Below are positions 24,225-31,563 of a DNA stretch of 50,635 nt, one piece after another. The stretch's first letter is position 1, and the number at the start of each line of letters is the position of its first letter. Location: the NCBI GenBank assembly GCA_963578885.1, contig CAUZEQ010000001.1, positions 1 through 50,635 of the forward strand, given 5' to 3'. Source of the DNA: UBA8437 sp963578885 (GTDB taxonomy: Bacteria > Planctomycetota > Planctomycetia > Planctomycetales > Planctomycetaceae). The notes under the pieces are model-generated. The model made no database searches. It had not been told where the DNA came from and was given only the letters and a program-made list of their open reading frames with translations. Both the position numbers and the translations under genes were made by a program.

Positions 24225-25151
24225 TCAAAACCCAAACACCCGAGCCGCGGTCCCACCCAACACCATCCCCAGTTCCCTCTTCGACAGCTTCGCAAGGAAT
24301 CCGGCCACTCTCTGTCGATAGGCCCGATAACTGACCGGCGAGGCAGTTCCATTGAAGCCGCCCCCATAAATCGTCCGGCCGGGCCCATAGGCATCAACCA
24401 ACCGCCGAATGATCGGGCCGATCGGTCTCGAGATCTTCGCACCCTCAGCGGGCAGCGACGAAACCTTGATGATCGTGTTCTTGTACCGGGCCCACCGAAA
24501 CACCAGGTCGTGTTCGGCCGCCGTCCCCTGCAGCGGCCGACCGAGGTGATCGATCACCACGGTCGTTTTCGGATACTCGCGGATAAACGTCTCGAACCCA
24601 CCCGCATACTTCGGCTCGAAGTGCAGCTGCACGGCCAGCCCCAGCTCGGCGGCCATCTTCCAGACCCGGCCCACACCCGGCTTGCTGAAGTCCGGGATGC
24701 GGTCCTTGCGGAAGGCGTGGATCCGAGCGGCCACGATCCGGCCGGGGTGCTTCTTGACCAACGCCGGCATCTTCTCGATCGATCCGGGTCGGTCGCCAAA
24801 GAACAGGCAGGTCCCCTTCAGCCTCTTGCCACCCACCTGCAGGCAATGATCCAGGAAGCGGTGATCGTCCTGGTACGGTTCGGGGTGAACCACGATCGCG
24901 TGGTCGACCCCGGCTCCGGCCATGCAGTGCAGCAGGTGTTCCGGTGACGCACCGCTGGTGGGACGGTAGGGAGCCCGCCGGTGGTAGGGAAACCGCTTGT
25001 CGCCGGGCTTGGCGAAGCAGTGCAGGTGTGTGTCGATGACGGGCGGGGCGGCCGGTTCGGCGGCGGTCGCCTGCCGGGACGTCACCAGCACTGCCGAGGT
25101 GGCAGCCCCCACCACAAACTCGCGACGGCTGATCCCCGAGCTACAGCTCAC
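24225..25151 (-). CDS. Tat-exported amidohydrolase-family (TIM-barrel) hydrolase
   Basis: A 308-residue protein starting with GTG, whose bases overlap the upstream stop as GTGA; no other start would keep the signal. I-S-R-R-E-F-V-V-G-A-A (residues 7-17) is a twin-arginine signal. The barrel begins with V-I-D-T-H-L-H (His42, His44), the metal pair of the amidohydrolase_2 group. V-I-D-H-L-G-R-P supplies the later acidic/His site, and I-Y-G-G-G-F-N sits where relatives have the final Asp-containing loop. Relatives hydrolyse lactones or decarboxylate aromatic acids. Tight coupling to the WD40-oxidoreductase gene suggests they work on the same compound, for example a sugar lactone (inference). Confidence 0.88.
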   Translation of the reverse strand: MSCSSGISRREFVVGAATSAVLVTSRQATAAEPAAPPVIDTHLHCFAKPGDKRFPYHRRAPYRPTSGASPEHLLHCMAGAGVDHAIVVHPEPYQDDHRFLDHCLQVGGKRLKGTCLFFGDRPGSIEKMPALVKKHPGRIVAARIHAFRKDRIPDFSKPGVGRVWKMAAELGLAVQLHFEPKYAGGFETFIREYPKTTVVIDHLGRPLQGTAAEHDLVFRWARYKNTIIKVSSLPAEGAKISRPIGPIIRRLVDAYGPGRTIYGGGFNGTASPVSYRAYRQRVAGFLAKLSKRELGMVLGGTAARVFGF

Positions 25152-27241
25152 TTGTCCAGCTCCGCCAACCGCTTCGCCGCCGCCTTCCTGGCCTTCTTCA
25201 ACACTGCTTCGATCGACACCGGCTTCCCCTTCTGCCGCTTGCTCTCGTCGGCCGCCTCCATGAAGGCATAGATCTCGATCGTCTCCCGCTCGGGGATCGA
25301 CGACTTGCGGGTGCGGAAGAACCGCACGATGTCGACCACCAGCGGCTGGTAGCCGTCATACTTCCCAACCGGCGAGGTGCCCTTGGTGCCGGTAGCAGTA
25401 CCGCCATAGCCCTTGCCAGGCCGCAACCCGACGAAGGTACCCAAGCGGCCACCCTTCCAGGTCCCCTTCACCACGTCCTTGCCCGCGGTGCTCTCGGCTC
25501 GGACCACCGTTTCACATCCCGCTCCCATCACGGTGAACAGCGACTCGACGCCGTGGATGCCGTACCAGAACAGGTCGGGGTGAGTCTTCTCGAGACTGCA
25601 GGGGCTGGTGGTTTCGCAGCGGGTCACCTTGCCGATGCTGCCGCCTCGCACGGCCTGAGTCGTCTTGCCGTAACGGAGCGAGGAGGAGCTGAAGATGGGG
25701 GTCTTGTACTTTCGAGCCGCCTGGAAGATCGCCACGGCATCGGCGAGGCTGCCGGCGATCGGCTTGTCGATGAACGTCGGCTTGCCCGCCTTCAAGACCG
25801 GCAGGATCTGCTCCAGATGCGGCCGACCGTCGTTGGTTTCCAGCAACACGACGTCGACCCTCTTGATCAGCTCGGGGATCGAATCGACGATCTCCACGCC
25901 CAGCTCCCTGATCTGCTTCGTGTAGGCAGGCACCCGCTTGGTGCTCGATTCGATGTCCGGGCTGCCCTTGGGATAGGCCGCCACGACACGGCAGCCGGCC
26001 AACTCGGGAGCAACTTTCTCGGCGTTGAGAATTCTGGTAAAGGCGAGCACGTGCGAGGTGTCCAGCCCGATGATCCCGGCCCGCAACATCTTCGGCTTCT
26101 TCTTGGCTGCCACGGTTACAGTCGCCGTGGCCGTAGCGGCTGCTGCAGCCGGTTTTCCGGAAGCGGGGGCCAGTGCCGAGAGGTCCCAGACGCAGACGGT
26201 CTTGTCGTAGCTGGTCGAGAACAGGACACGTCCGTCCGGCGAGATGGCGATGTCGGTGACTCGGGCGGAGTGGTCGCCGATCGTGGCCAGTTCTTCGCCG
26301 TCGCGGGGTGTCCAGATCTTGATCTCGTTCTTCCCCTTGGCCCGGCCGCCACTGCCGGTGACAACAAAGCGGCCATCGGGGCTGAACAGGGCCGAGGTGG
26401 TGGGCCGACCGTGTCCGCCGAAGAAGCCCAGGGGCTTGTCCTTACCCAGCTCATACACGTTCACCTTCTCGTCGAAGCTGGTCGTGACCATCAGCTTTCC
26501 GTCGGGAGAAAACGCAGCGGCGGTGGCCGCCTTCTTGTGGTCGGTCAACTTCGAGAGCTGCTTGCCGCTGGCCGTGTCCCAGGTAATCACCTCACCAGGC
26601 TTGGTGTTCCGGGTCTCGTCGCCGGCGGCCGAGACCACCTGGCGGCCGTCGGGTGAAAAGATGACGTCCTGGACCGGGTAGCTGTGGCCTTCGAGGACCC
26701 GGACCGGCGAGCCATCGGCGGCCTTCCAGATATGAACGGTCTCGTCATCGCTGGAGGTGGCCAGCAGTCGGCCATCGGGCGAGAAGGCAACTCCGGTGAC
26801 CTGGCCGCGTTGTCCCTTGAGTGATCGAATCAGCTTTCCGGTGGCGGTCTCGATCAGAAACGTCCGCTGGTATCCCGCGGCCGCCAGCGACTTGCCATCG
26901 GGCGAATAGGCCAGGTCGCGGACGTATCCATCGGCGAGCTTGATGGTGGCCAGGGGCTTGCGATCGGAGGTGTTCCATCGGCGGATCTGGCCGTAGGACC
27001 CGGCGGCAAACTGCTTGCCATCGGGCGAGACGGCGACGCTGGTGGCCCAGTCCTTGAAGCCGGCCAATCGAGCGACGAGCTTGACCTTCGAGGCCTTCTT
27101 GATCCCGGCACCGGCCTTCGCGGCAGGCTTCTCGACCTTCCTCTGGCCCGGTTGCCGAATCTCATCGGCCAGTGCCGCCATCGCCAAAACGGCCACGCAG
27201 AGCAGGACCACCGGGCGAACCAACCGAAAGGTACGAGACAT
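25148..27241 (-). CDS. Fusion protein: seven-blade WD40 propeller + Gfo/Idh/MocA oxidoreductase
   Basis: A 697-residue protein. ATG 27241 opens a signal peptide (L-V-R-P-V-V-L-L-C-V-A-V-L-A-M-A-A-L-A) and has GGAG about 9 nt upstream; the 118-codon upstream extension has no such features. Residues about 60-365 hold seven WD40 units, each with an F/V-S-P-D-G-K/R core, enough for a closed propeller. An Ala/Thr-rich linker leads to a Gfo/Idh/MocA domain from about 385: A-G-I-I-G-L-D-T-S-H (dinucleotide loop), then F-I-D-K-P in place of the usual E-K-P. The catalytic lysine is kept. The fusion is unusual. The stop overlaps the amidohydrolase start. Confidence 0.9.
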   Translation of the reverse strand: MSRTFRLVRPVVLLCVAVLAMAALADEIRQPGQRKVEKPAAKAGAGIKKASKVKLVARLAGFKDWATSVAVSPDGKQFAAGSYGQIRRWNTSDRKPLATIKLADGYVRDLAYSPDGKSLAAAGYQRTFLIETATGKLIRSLKGQRGQVTGVAFSPDGRLLATSSDDETVHIWKAADGSPVRVLEGHSYPVQDVIFSPDGRQVVSAAGDETRNTKPGEVITWDTASGKQLSKLTDHKKAATAAAFSPDGKLMVTTSFDEKVNVYELGKDKPLGFFGGHGRPTTSALFSPDGRFVVTGSGGRAKGKNEIKIWTPRDGEELATIGDHSARVTDIAISPDGRVLFSTSYDKTVCVWDLSALAPASGKPAAAAATATATVTVAAKKKPKMLRAGIIGLDTSHVLAFTRILNAEKVAPELAGCRVVAAYPKGSPDIESSTKRVPAYTKQIRELGVEIVDSIPELIKRVDVVLLETNDGRPHLEQILPVLKAGKPTFIDKPIAGSLADAVAIFQAARKYKTPIFSSSSLRYGKTTQAVRGGSIGKVTRCETTSPCSLEKTHPDLFWYGIHGVESLFTVMGAGCETVVRAESTAGKDVVKGTWKGGRLGTFVGLRPGKGYGGTATGTKGTSPVGKYDGYQPLVVDIVRFFRTRKSSIPERETIEIYAFMEAADESKRQKGKPVSIEAVLKKARKAAAKRLAELDK

Positions 27242-27696
27242 CAGGAGACTCCAGGAGACAGAACACGTCTCTGCGAAGTATCCCATGGCGATGACGGCAT
27301 GTCGACTGGTCGGTGACCGACAGCCCAACGGCCGACCCCCCGTCAAATCCAGACCCATTGTCATTCCGAGCGAAGCGAGGAATCTCAGCCGAGCTCCAAT
27401 CCGACGGGTCTCGAGCGAGCCTTTGAGTCGACTCTCGCTCCGTTCAACAGCAAGATGGAGATTGGGGACAATCACCGGACAGCCAACCCGGTCGATTCGC
27501 AGAGTTTTTCCGGGATTTCGATCTTCGATTGAGGCGACCCTCGATGAACACATCCGGCAGCGATGCCCCTGCCGCGGTCGAAAACCCCACGCCACCCGAT
27601 GACAGGCCGGTCACGTCACCCGAACCCGCCCCGACACCGGACAGCCCGTAGTTGGCCGGGCATCCGAGCTGCTCTTCCCACGAACACCACGCGGTC
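27242..27696. other. Gap without a convincing gene
   Basis: About 450 bp upstream of the WD40 fusion gene. It holds the strand-reversed dispersed repeat at 27360-27387 and a 35-codon proline-rich open frame at 27544-27651 in the same frame as the downstream kinase remnant. That small frame has no recognisable features. The promoter of the minus-strand operon should be here but I cannot point to it. Confidence 0.5.
27360..27387 (-). repeat. Dispersed repeat, inverted relative of 18275-18306
   Basis: Read on the minus strand it is TGAGATTCCTCGC followed by CTCGGAATGAC, the same pattern as at 18275 with a few changes. Such elements occur between genes in many bacteria; no function is shown. Confidence 0.6.
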
Positions 27697-28143
27697 ATGC
27701 CCATCAAACTGAAGTGCCCCAAGTGCGGCGAGTCGTACAAGGTGGCCGACGACCGGGCCGGGCAGTCGTTTCGGTGTCGCCAGTGCCAGGGCCCGGTGAA
27801 GGTGCCCGTCGACATGTTCGTGGCGGGGGGAATCGCCGCGGGGCTGGACGCCCGGTTGATGTAGGCGGGGCTTGCTTGTCGACGGGCGGCCTGCGGCTGT
27901 ACTTTGGATCCCGTTGCGGCACTCAACTCAGACCCGGTTGCCGGATTCCGCTCATGTCGTCTCTTCAACTGGCGCGACGAAGAGCCGCAACCGCCCAAGG
28001 ACTTCCAACTCTCGATCGACGACATGTTCGAGGGCGTGGTGATGAGAATGCTGGCCAAGCGACCCGAGGACCGCTTCCAGGAACCCGCCGACATGGTCCA
28101 GGAACTCGAACGCATTGCCAAGTTCCAGAACCTCGAGGTCTGA
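27697..28143 (+). pseudogene. Remnant of a zinc-ribbon Ser/Thr kinase, catalytic domain lost
   Basis: The first part (27697-27864) encodes M-P-I-K-L-K-C-P-K-C-G and then F-R-C-R-Q-C, a zinc ribbon like that at the N-terminus of many planctomycete kinases, and stops at TAG. In the same frame, from about 27960, comes E-E-P-Q-P-P-K-D-F-Q-L-S-I-D-D-M-F-E-G-V-V followed by M-L-A-K-R-P-E-D-R-F-Q, the typical end of a kinase C-lobe. The roughly 250 residues with the ATP loop, HRD and DFG are missing. A single in-frame internal deletion plus a stop would explain this. The zinc-ribbon part could still be translated as a 55-residue peptide. The kinase reading rests on my recall of family sequences. Confidence 0.65.
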
Positions 28144-28157
28144 GCACACCGGCCGCC

Positions 28158-29276
28158 CTACACCTCCACCCGCGCCCAGTGCACGCTCAGGCACGATTCG
28201 TCGGCACCGGCGTAGTAGGCCAGCAACAGCGAACCGTCGCCCAGCACCGCCGCGGTCGGGTGCCCGAAACTCCAGGTGCCCATCGCGTCCCAGAACTCGT
28301 CGTAGGTCGTCTCGTCCGAGATGCCCTGCTCGCCCGGGCCGCTGCTCGAATAGACCACCAGCTCGTTCTCGACATCCCACGTCAGCCCTTCATCGGCCGA
28401 CCCGATCAGCCTCAGTGAACCGGGTTCGTGGCGGTGAACGTAGAACGCCAGCAACCGACCGTCCTGTAGCGGAATCGGCATCGCGATCTGGCCGACCAGG
28501 CCCATCGATCGAGGCGTCTGCCAGGTCAGAGTCTCGGCATCTCCCCACGCCACGTGCATTTCGATGTCCGACTCGGCCCGGTTGTCGTACGTCCAGTACA
28601 ACGCCACCGGACGACCCGTCCGCGGGCACACCTTCTGACGCTGGTCGTAGAAGAAGATGTCAGGGTCCTCATCCACCACGTCCACCATCGCCTCGAACGT
28701 CTCGCCATCAGCACTGAAGTGAGCGTACGCTCCGTGGAATCGTTCGCGATCGGGTGTCCCCGGGTGCGAGAACTCGCTGGTCGCCAGCCAGCCGCGGCCC
28801 GGCAGCCGCATCACCGGTCCGCTGAGCACAGCGTCACGCTTCAGCACACGCCGCTCACCCCACGTGCGACCGCCGTCACTCGAATAGTCCTGCAGGATGT
28901 GCATCGACGGCATCGAATCGGTCTCGGCGTCCCGCAACACTCCGCTGCCACCGGATCGGTCGACCCAGCCCTCCACGGCCAGCAATCGCCCGTCGTCCAA
29001 CTCGGCCAACTCCGTCGAACGGATCTCGCCGGAAAGACCCTCGAATGTCGTCTCGAACCCCTCGCTGATCACCGACCAGTTGGCACCCTCATCGGTCGAT
29101 TCACATACGATGATGTTGCCGTCGGCCGAGTCCTTGGCCGAGCCGCGGCGGAACGAGGCGAGTAGCGTGCCGCTGCTCAGACGCAGCAGCGACGTGAACG
29201 AGCAGACCCGCAGAGGGCCCTCGACGGAGGAGGCATCAAAGATCACGCCGCGATCGATAATCTGCATATTTGACAT
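28158..29276 (-). CDS. Sialidase-like six-bladed BNR/Asp-box protein
   Basis: A 372-residue protein with four Asp-box-like motifs: S-T-D-E-G-A-N-W, S-S-D-G-G-R-T-W, a weak S-A-D-G-E-T-F and S-A-D-E-G-L-T-W. These mark the exo-sialidase propeller fold. An arginine near the start (S-F-R-R-G-S) and other conserved positions could form part of the sialidase site, but the family also includes non-sialidase members. No signal peptide is seen from ATG 29276 (M-S-N-M-Q), so it is probably cytoplasmic. The longer open frame (to 29411) runs into a dispersed repeat and is rejected. It lies 14 bp from the kinase remnant. Confidence 0.85.
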   Translation of the reverse strand: MSNMQIIDRGVIFDASSVEGPLRVCSFTSLLRLSSGTLLASFRRGSAKDSADGNIIVCESTDEGANWSVISEGFETTFEGLSGEIRSTELAELDDGRLLAVEGWVDRSGGSGVLRDAETDSMPSMHILQDYSSDGGRTWGERRVLKRDAVLSGPVMRLPGRGWLATSEFSHPGTPDRERFHGAYAHFSADGETFEAMVDVVDEDPDIFFYDQRQKVCPRTGRPVALYWTYDNRAESDIEMHVAWGDAETLTWQTPRSMGLVGQIAMPIPLQDGRLLAFYVHRHEPGSLRLIGSADEGLTWDVENELVVYSSSGPGEQGISDETTYDEFWDAMGTWSFGHPTAAVLGDGSLLLAYYAGADESCLSVHWARVEV

Positions 29277-29677
29277 CTCATAGAACCGAACAGGCAAACA
29301 GCCGCACCGCTCTCTCGCCTCCATCTCCAGCCGAGTTCGCCGGAGGCGGACGTCATGTCTTAGCCCGGGGTGTAAACCCCGGGACCACGGCGCTGTCCAC
29401 ATCATTCTCACTCTCCTCCCTTCAATAGCAAAGCCCCCGCCGCAGGTGGGGGCGGCACAAGACGGAATCCCGAGCGTGTGTCGCCCTCACCTTCGGCGAG
29501 GGCTTGGTTGTTTGGAGAGCGGGTTGGGGTCGCCTCGGGTGAACCCCGGGGTTTACACCCCGGGCTAAGACATGCCGCCCGTCCGCCTGCGGCGGAGCGG
29601 GCTGTGCCACTGCGGGCATCCTGCCTCGACGCCATCCACAGCCTTCGGGCTGCCAGATGTCCGTCATCGTCATACGC
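29277..29677. other. 400-bp gap carrying an inverted-repeat pair
   Basis: No gene is supported. It contains the paired element at 29338-29594, plus two small hairpins between its arms: GCCCCCGCCGCAGGTGGGGGC near 29431, which is imperfect, and CCTCACCTTCGGCGAGG near 29487. A promoter for the sialidase-like gene may be at its left end. Confidence 0.6.
29338..29594. repeat. Pair of inverted repeats around CTTAGCCCGGGGTGTAAACC
   Basis: The left arm (29338-29386) and right arm (29539-29594) are near-complementary over about 45 bp. Each includes CTTAGCCCGGGGTGTAAACC on one strand and a GGCGGACG flank. Each arm is itself palindromic (CCCGGGGTGTAAACCCCGGG). The roughly 150 bp between is non-coding. 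It resembles planctomycete intergenic repeats and could be a small MITE-like unit. Confidence 0.8.
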
Positions 29678-30487
29678 TCACCAGTGCATCACAAAACCGC
29701 CATCGACGTTGATTGTCTGACCGGTGACATTGTGAGCCCGCTTCGAGGACAGGAACACGGCCATGTCGGCCACGTCTTCGGGCTGCTGCCATCGACCCAG
29801 CGGTACCACCCCGGCAATCTTCTCCGCCGCCCACTCGTGGTAGTCCTGCTTCGCCTCATCCGGCTGCCGATCGTTCCACGCCTGCCAGACTCCACGATTC
29901 AGCGGTGTCTCGATCATCCCCGGACAGATCGTGTTCACGCGGATCCCGTGCCCGGCCAGGTCCCTGGCCACGCACTGGGCGAAGTTGATGTTGGCCGCCT
30001 TCGCCGCGCTGTAGGGCGGATCACTCTGAGACCCGAACTGGCCCGCCACGCTCCCCAGGAAGACCATCGTCCCCGACTCCCGCTCGACCATCCCCGGGGC
30101 CACCGCATGAGCCACCCGCACCATGCCCATGATGTTCACCTCCAGCGTCCGCGACCAATCACCAGGCTGCAGGTTGGTGAACGGATACCCGAAGTGACCC
30201 GAACCGATCGCGGCACAGTGGACCAGGTGGTCAATCGGGCCCAGGGACTCGATGGTCTGCTGAAGGGCTGCGGAAATCGAGTCGTCGTCGGTCACGTCGA
30301 CACCGATACCGATCACCGTCGGGCCGCCTCCGGCCGCCAGCTCATCGGCGGTCGTCTGCACCGTATCGGAAATGTCCCAGATCGCCACCACGGCACCCTC
30401 GGACAAGAACCCGGCCGCAACGGCCCGGCCGATGCCGCTGGCTCCACCGGTGACCACCGCGACGTGGCTGGAGAGGGCGAGGTCCAT
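29678..30487 (-). CDS. Short-chain dehydrogenase/reductase (SDR)
   Basis: A 269-residue classical SDR. It has T-G-G-A-S-G-I-G at 13-20 (cofactor loop), Asp38 at the end of the second strand, which favours NAD over NADP, N118 in the L-E-V-N-I-M segment, and the catalytic Ser146, Tyr159 and Lys163 (Y-S-A-A-K). I-N-V-D-G-G-F at the end is standard. It should oxidise or reduce an alcohol/ketone, possibly a sugar or polyol given the neighbours. I chose ATG 30487; the 12-residue upstream extension adds nothing. It is cytoplasmic. The start faces a sugar isomerase gene on the other strand. Confidence 0.93.
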   Translation of the reverse strand: MDLALSSHVAVVTGGASGIGRAVAAGFLSEGAVVAIWDISDTVQTTADELAAGGGPTVIGIGVDVTDDDSISAALQQTIESLGPIDHLVHCAAIGSGHFGYPFTNLQPGDWSRTLEVNIMGMVRVAHAVAPGMVERESGTMVFLGSVAGQFGSQSDPPYSAAKAANINFAQCVARDLAGHGIRVNTICPGMIETPLNRGVWQAWNDRQPDEAKQDYHEWAAEKIAGVVPLGRWQQPEDVADMAVFLSSKRAHNVTGQTINVDGGFVMHW

Positions 30488-30552
30488 TGCTGATCGGTTC
30501 CGTGATTGGGACGGATGCGCCATTGTCGAAGACCAGCAGAACGAGGCAAGCG

Positions 30553-30603
30553 TGGACCGGGAACAGGCACACCCCTCCTTCGGCGGGGCAAGCCGGTCCC
30601 TGG
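30553..30603. repeat. GGACCGGGAACAGGCAC...CCGGTCCC hairpin
   Basis: A hairpin in the divergent gap 30488-30666, with GGACCGG and CCGGTCC as stem ends and a CCTCCTTCGGCGGGG inner part. It resembles the 'GGGACAGGCACC' module at 3621. Unlike the other copies it lies between gene starts. Confidence 0.55.
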
Positions 30604-30620
30604 GGTTGAACGAATTCAGC

Positions 30621-30626
30621 TACAAT
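30621..30626 (+). promoter_or_regulatory. Possible -10 hexamer (TACAAT)
   Basis: TACAAT, 40 nt before the isomerase ATG, just downstream of the hairpin. There is no clear -35 at 16-18 nt upstream. Confidence 0.3.
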
Positions 30627-30666
30627 CGCCCAAACCCGAACAGCACCCTCAACAAGACCACCCGCC

Positions 30667-31488
30667 ATGCAACTTGGCCTGATCAACTCCGCCTGGGCCC
30701 AGGCCGGTCGTGACACGACCTGGGGCATCCACAAGACCGCCGAACTCGGATTCGACTCGATCGATATCTTTACCGACCCGCTCGACATCGACATCCAGGA
30801 ACGACGGCTGATCAAGACCGAATGCGACAAGGCCGGACTGCCCATCGTCTCGATCTGCTGTGTCGCCGTTGGACTCATCGATTTCAACCCCTCGGTCCAA
30901 CGCTTTCACATGGACCGCTGCCACGCGTTCCTGGACCTCTGCTACGAATACGACGCTGACAACCTGCTGCTGGTCCTGGGCGAGTACATCTGGAACCAGG
31001 AAGTGATCCCGCCGGACGAGCAGTGGCAGGTCGGAGTCGAGAACTGCCGGCAGCTGGCCGAGTATGCCGAGAGCCTGGATCTGAAGATCGCCCTGGAACT
31101 CGAACCGTTCCCGCTGTCGCTGCTGGGCAACATCCACAACATGGTCCGCTTCATCGACGACGTCGATCACCCGGCCCTGCAGGCCAACATCGACGTCTCA
31201 CACCTGCTGCTGGCCGACGTGCCGGCCGAGCAACTGCAACTGCTGCAGGGCAAGGCCATCCACGTCCACATCTCCGATTGCGACGGTAAGGTCCACGGCG
31301 ACCTGCCACCGGGACGTGGAGTCGTCGACTTTGGGCCGTATCTCGAGGAGATCGCCAAGCTGAAAATCGACGGGGCGGTGTCGATCGAGCTCGAGTATTC
31401 TCCGGAGCCGGCGAAGATCGAGGAGTGGGTCCGGGAGGCGTACGAGTCGACCGACCGGCTGATGCAGGCAGCAGGTTTGCGGGGCTAG
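30667..31488 (+). CDS. Sugar phosphate isomerase/epimerase (xylose isomerase-like TIM barrel)
   Basis: A 273-residue AP-endonuclease-2/xylose-isomerase-like barrel. Likely metal ligands lie on the usual strands: L-E-L-E-P-F (Glu), N-I-D-V-S-H (Asp, His), H-V-H-I-S-D (His, Asp) and S-I-E-L-E-Y-S (Glu). Members isomerise or epimerise keto-sugars or dehydrate inosose, usually with Mn or Co. No signal peptide is present, so it is cytoplasmic. It faces an SDR gene and precedes an ATP sulfurylase gene. A joint sugar route with the SDR is possible, but the substrate is not readable. Confidence 0.9.
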   Translation: MQLGLINSAWAQAGRDTTWGIHKTAELGFDSIDIFTDPLDIDIQERRLIKTECDKAGLPIVSICCVAVGLIDFNPSVQRFHMDRCHAFLDLCYEYDADNLLLVLGEYIWNQEVIPPDEQWQVGVENCRQLAEYAESLDLKIALELEPFPLSLLGNIHNMVRFIDDVDHPALQANIDVSHLLLADVPAEQLQLLQGKAIHVHISDCDGKVHGDLPPGRGVVDFGPYLEEIAKLKIDGAVSIELEYSPEPAKIEEWVREAYESTDRLMQAAGLRG

Positions 31489-31511
31489 TTGTCAACAACC
31501 ACCCCGTCCCC

Positions 31512-31517
31512 TACGCT
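31512..31517 (+). promoter_or_regulatory. Possible -10 hexamer (TACGCT) upstream of the ATP sulfurylase gene
   Basis: The block TACGCTCGCCGG closely matches TACGCTCGGCCGG at 20091. It lies 46 nt before the chosen ATG (31564). An in-frame TTG occurs 7 nt after the hexamer and could serve as an alternative leaderless start. Confidence 0.25.
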
Positions 31518-31563
31518 CGCCGGTTTGACGCAGCCGATGCCATCACCCCACAAAAGGCCCCTG

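Noticed and set aside
27242..27595. 118-codon N-terminal extension of the WD40 fusion
   Set aside because: It covers a dispersed intergenic repeat and lies ahead of a clear signal peptide with a ribosome site.
27544..27651. 35-codon proline-rich open frame
   Set aside because: No ribosome site, no domain and no coupling to a neighbour; it may be part of the decayed kinase leader.
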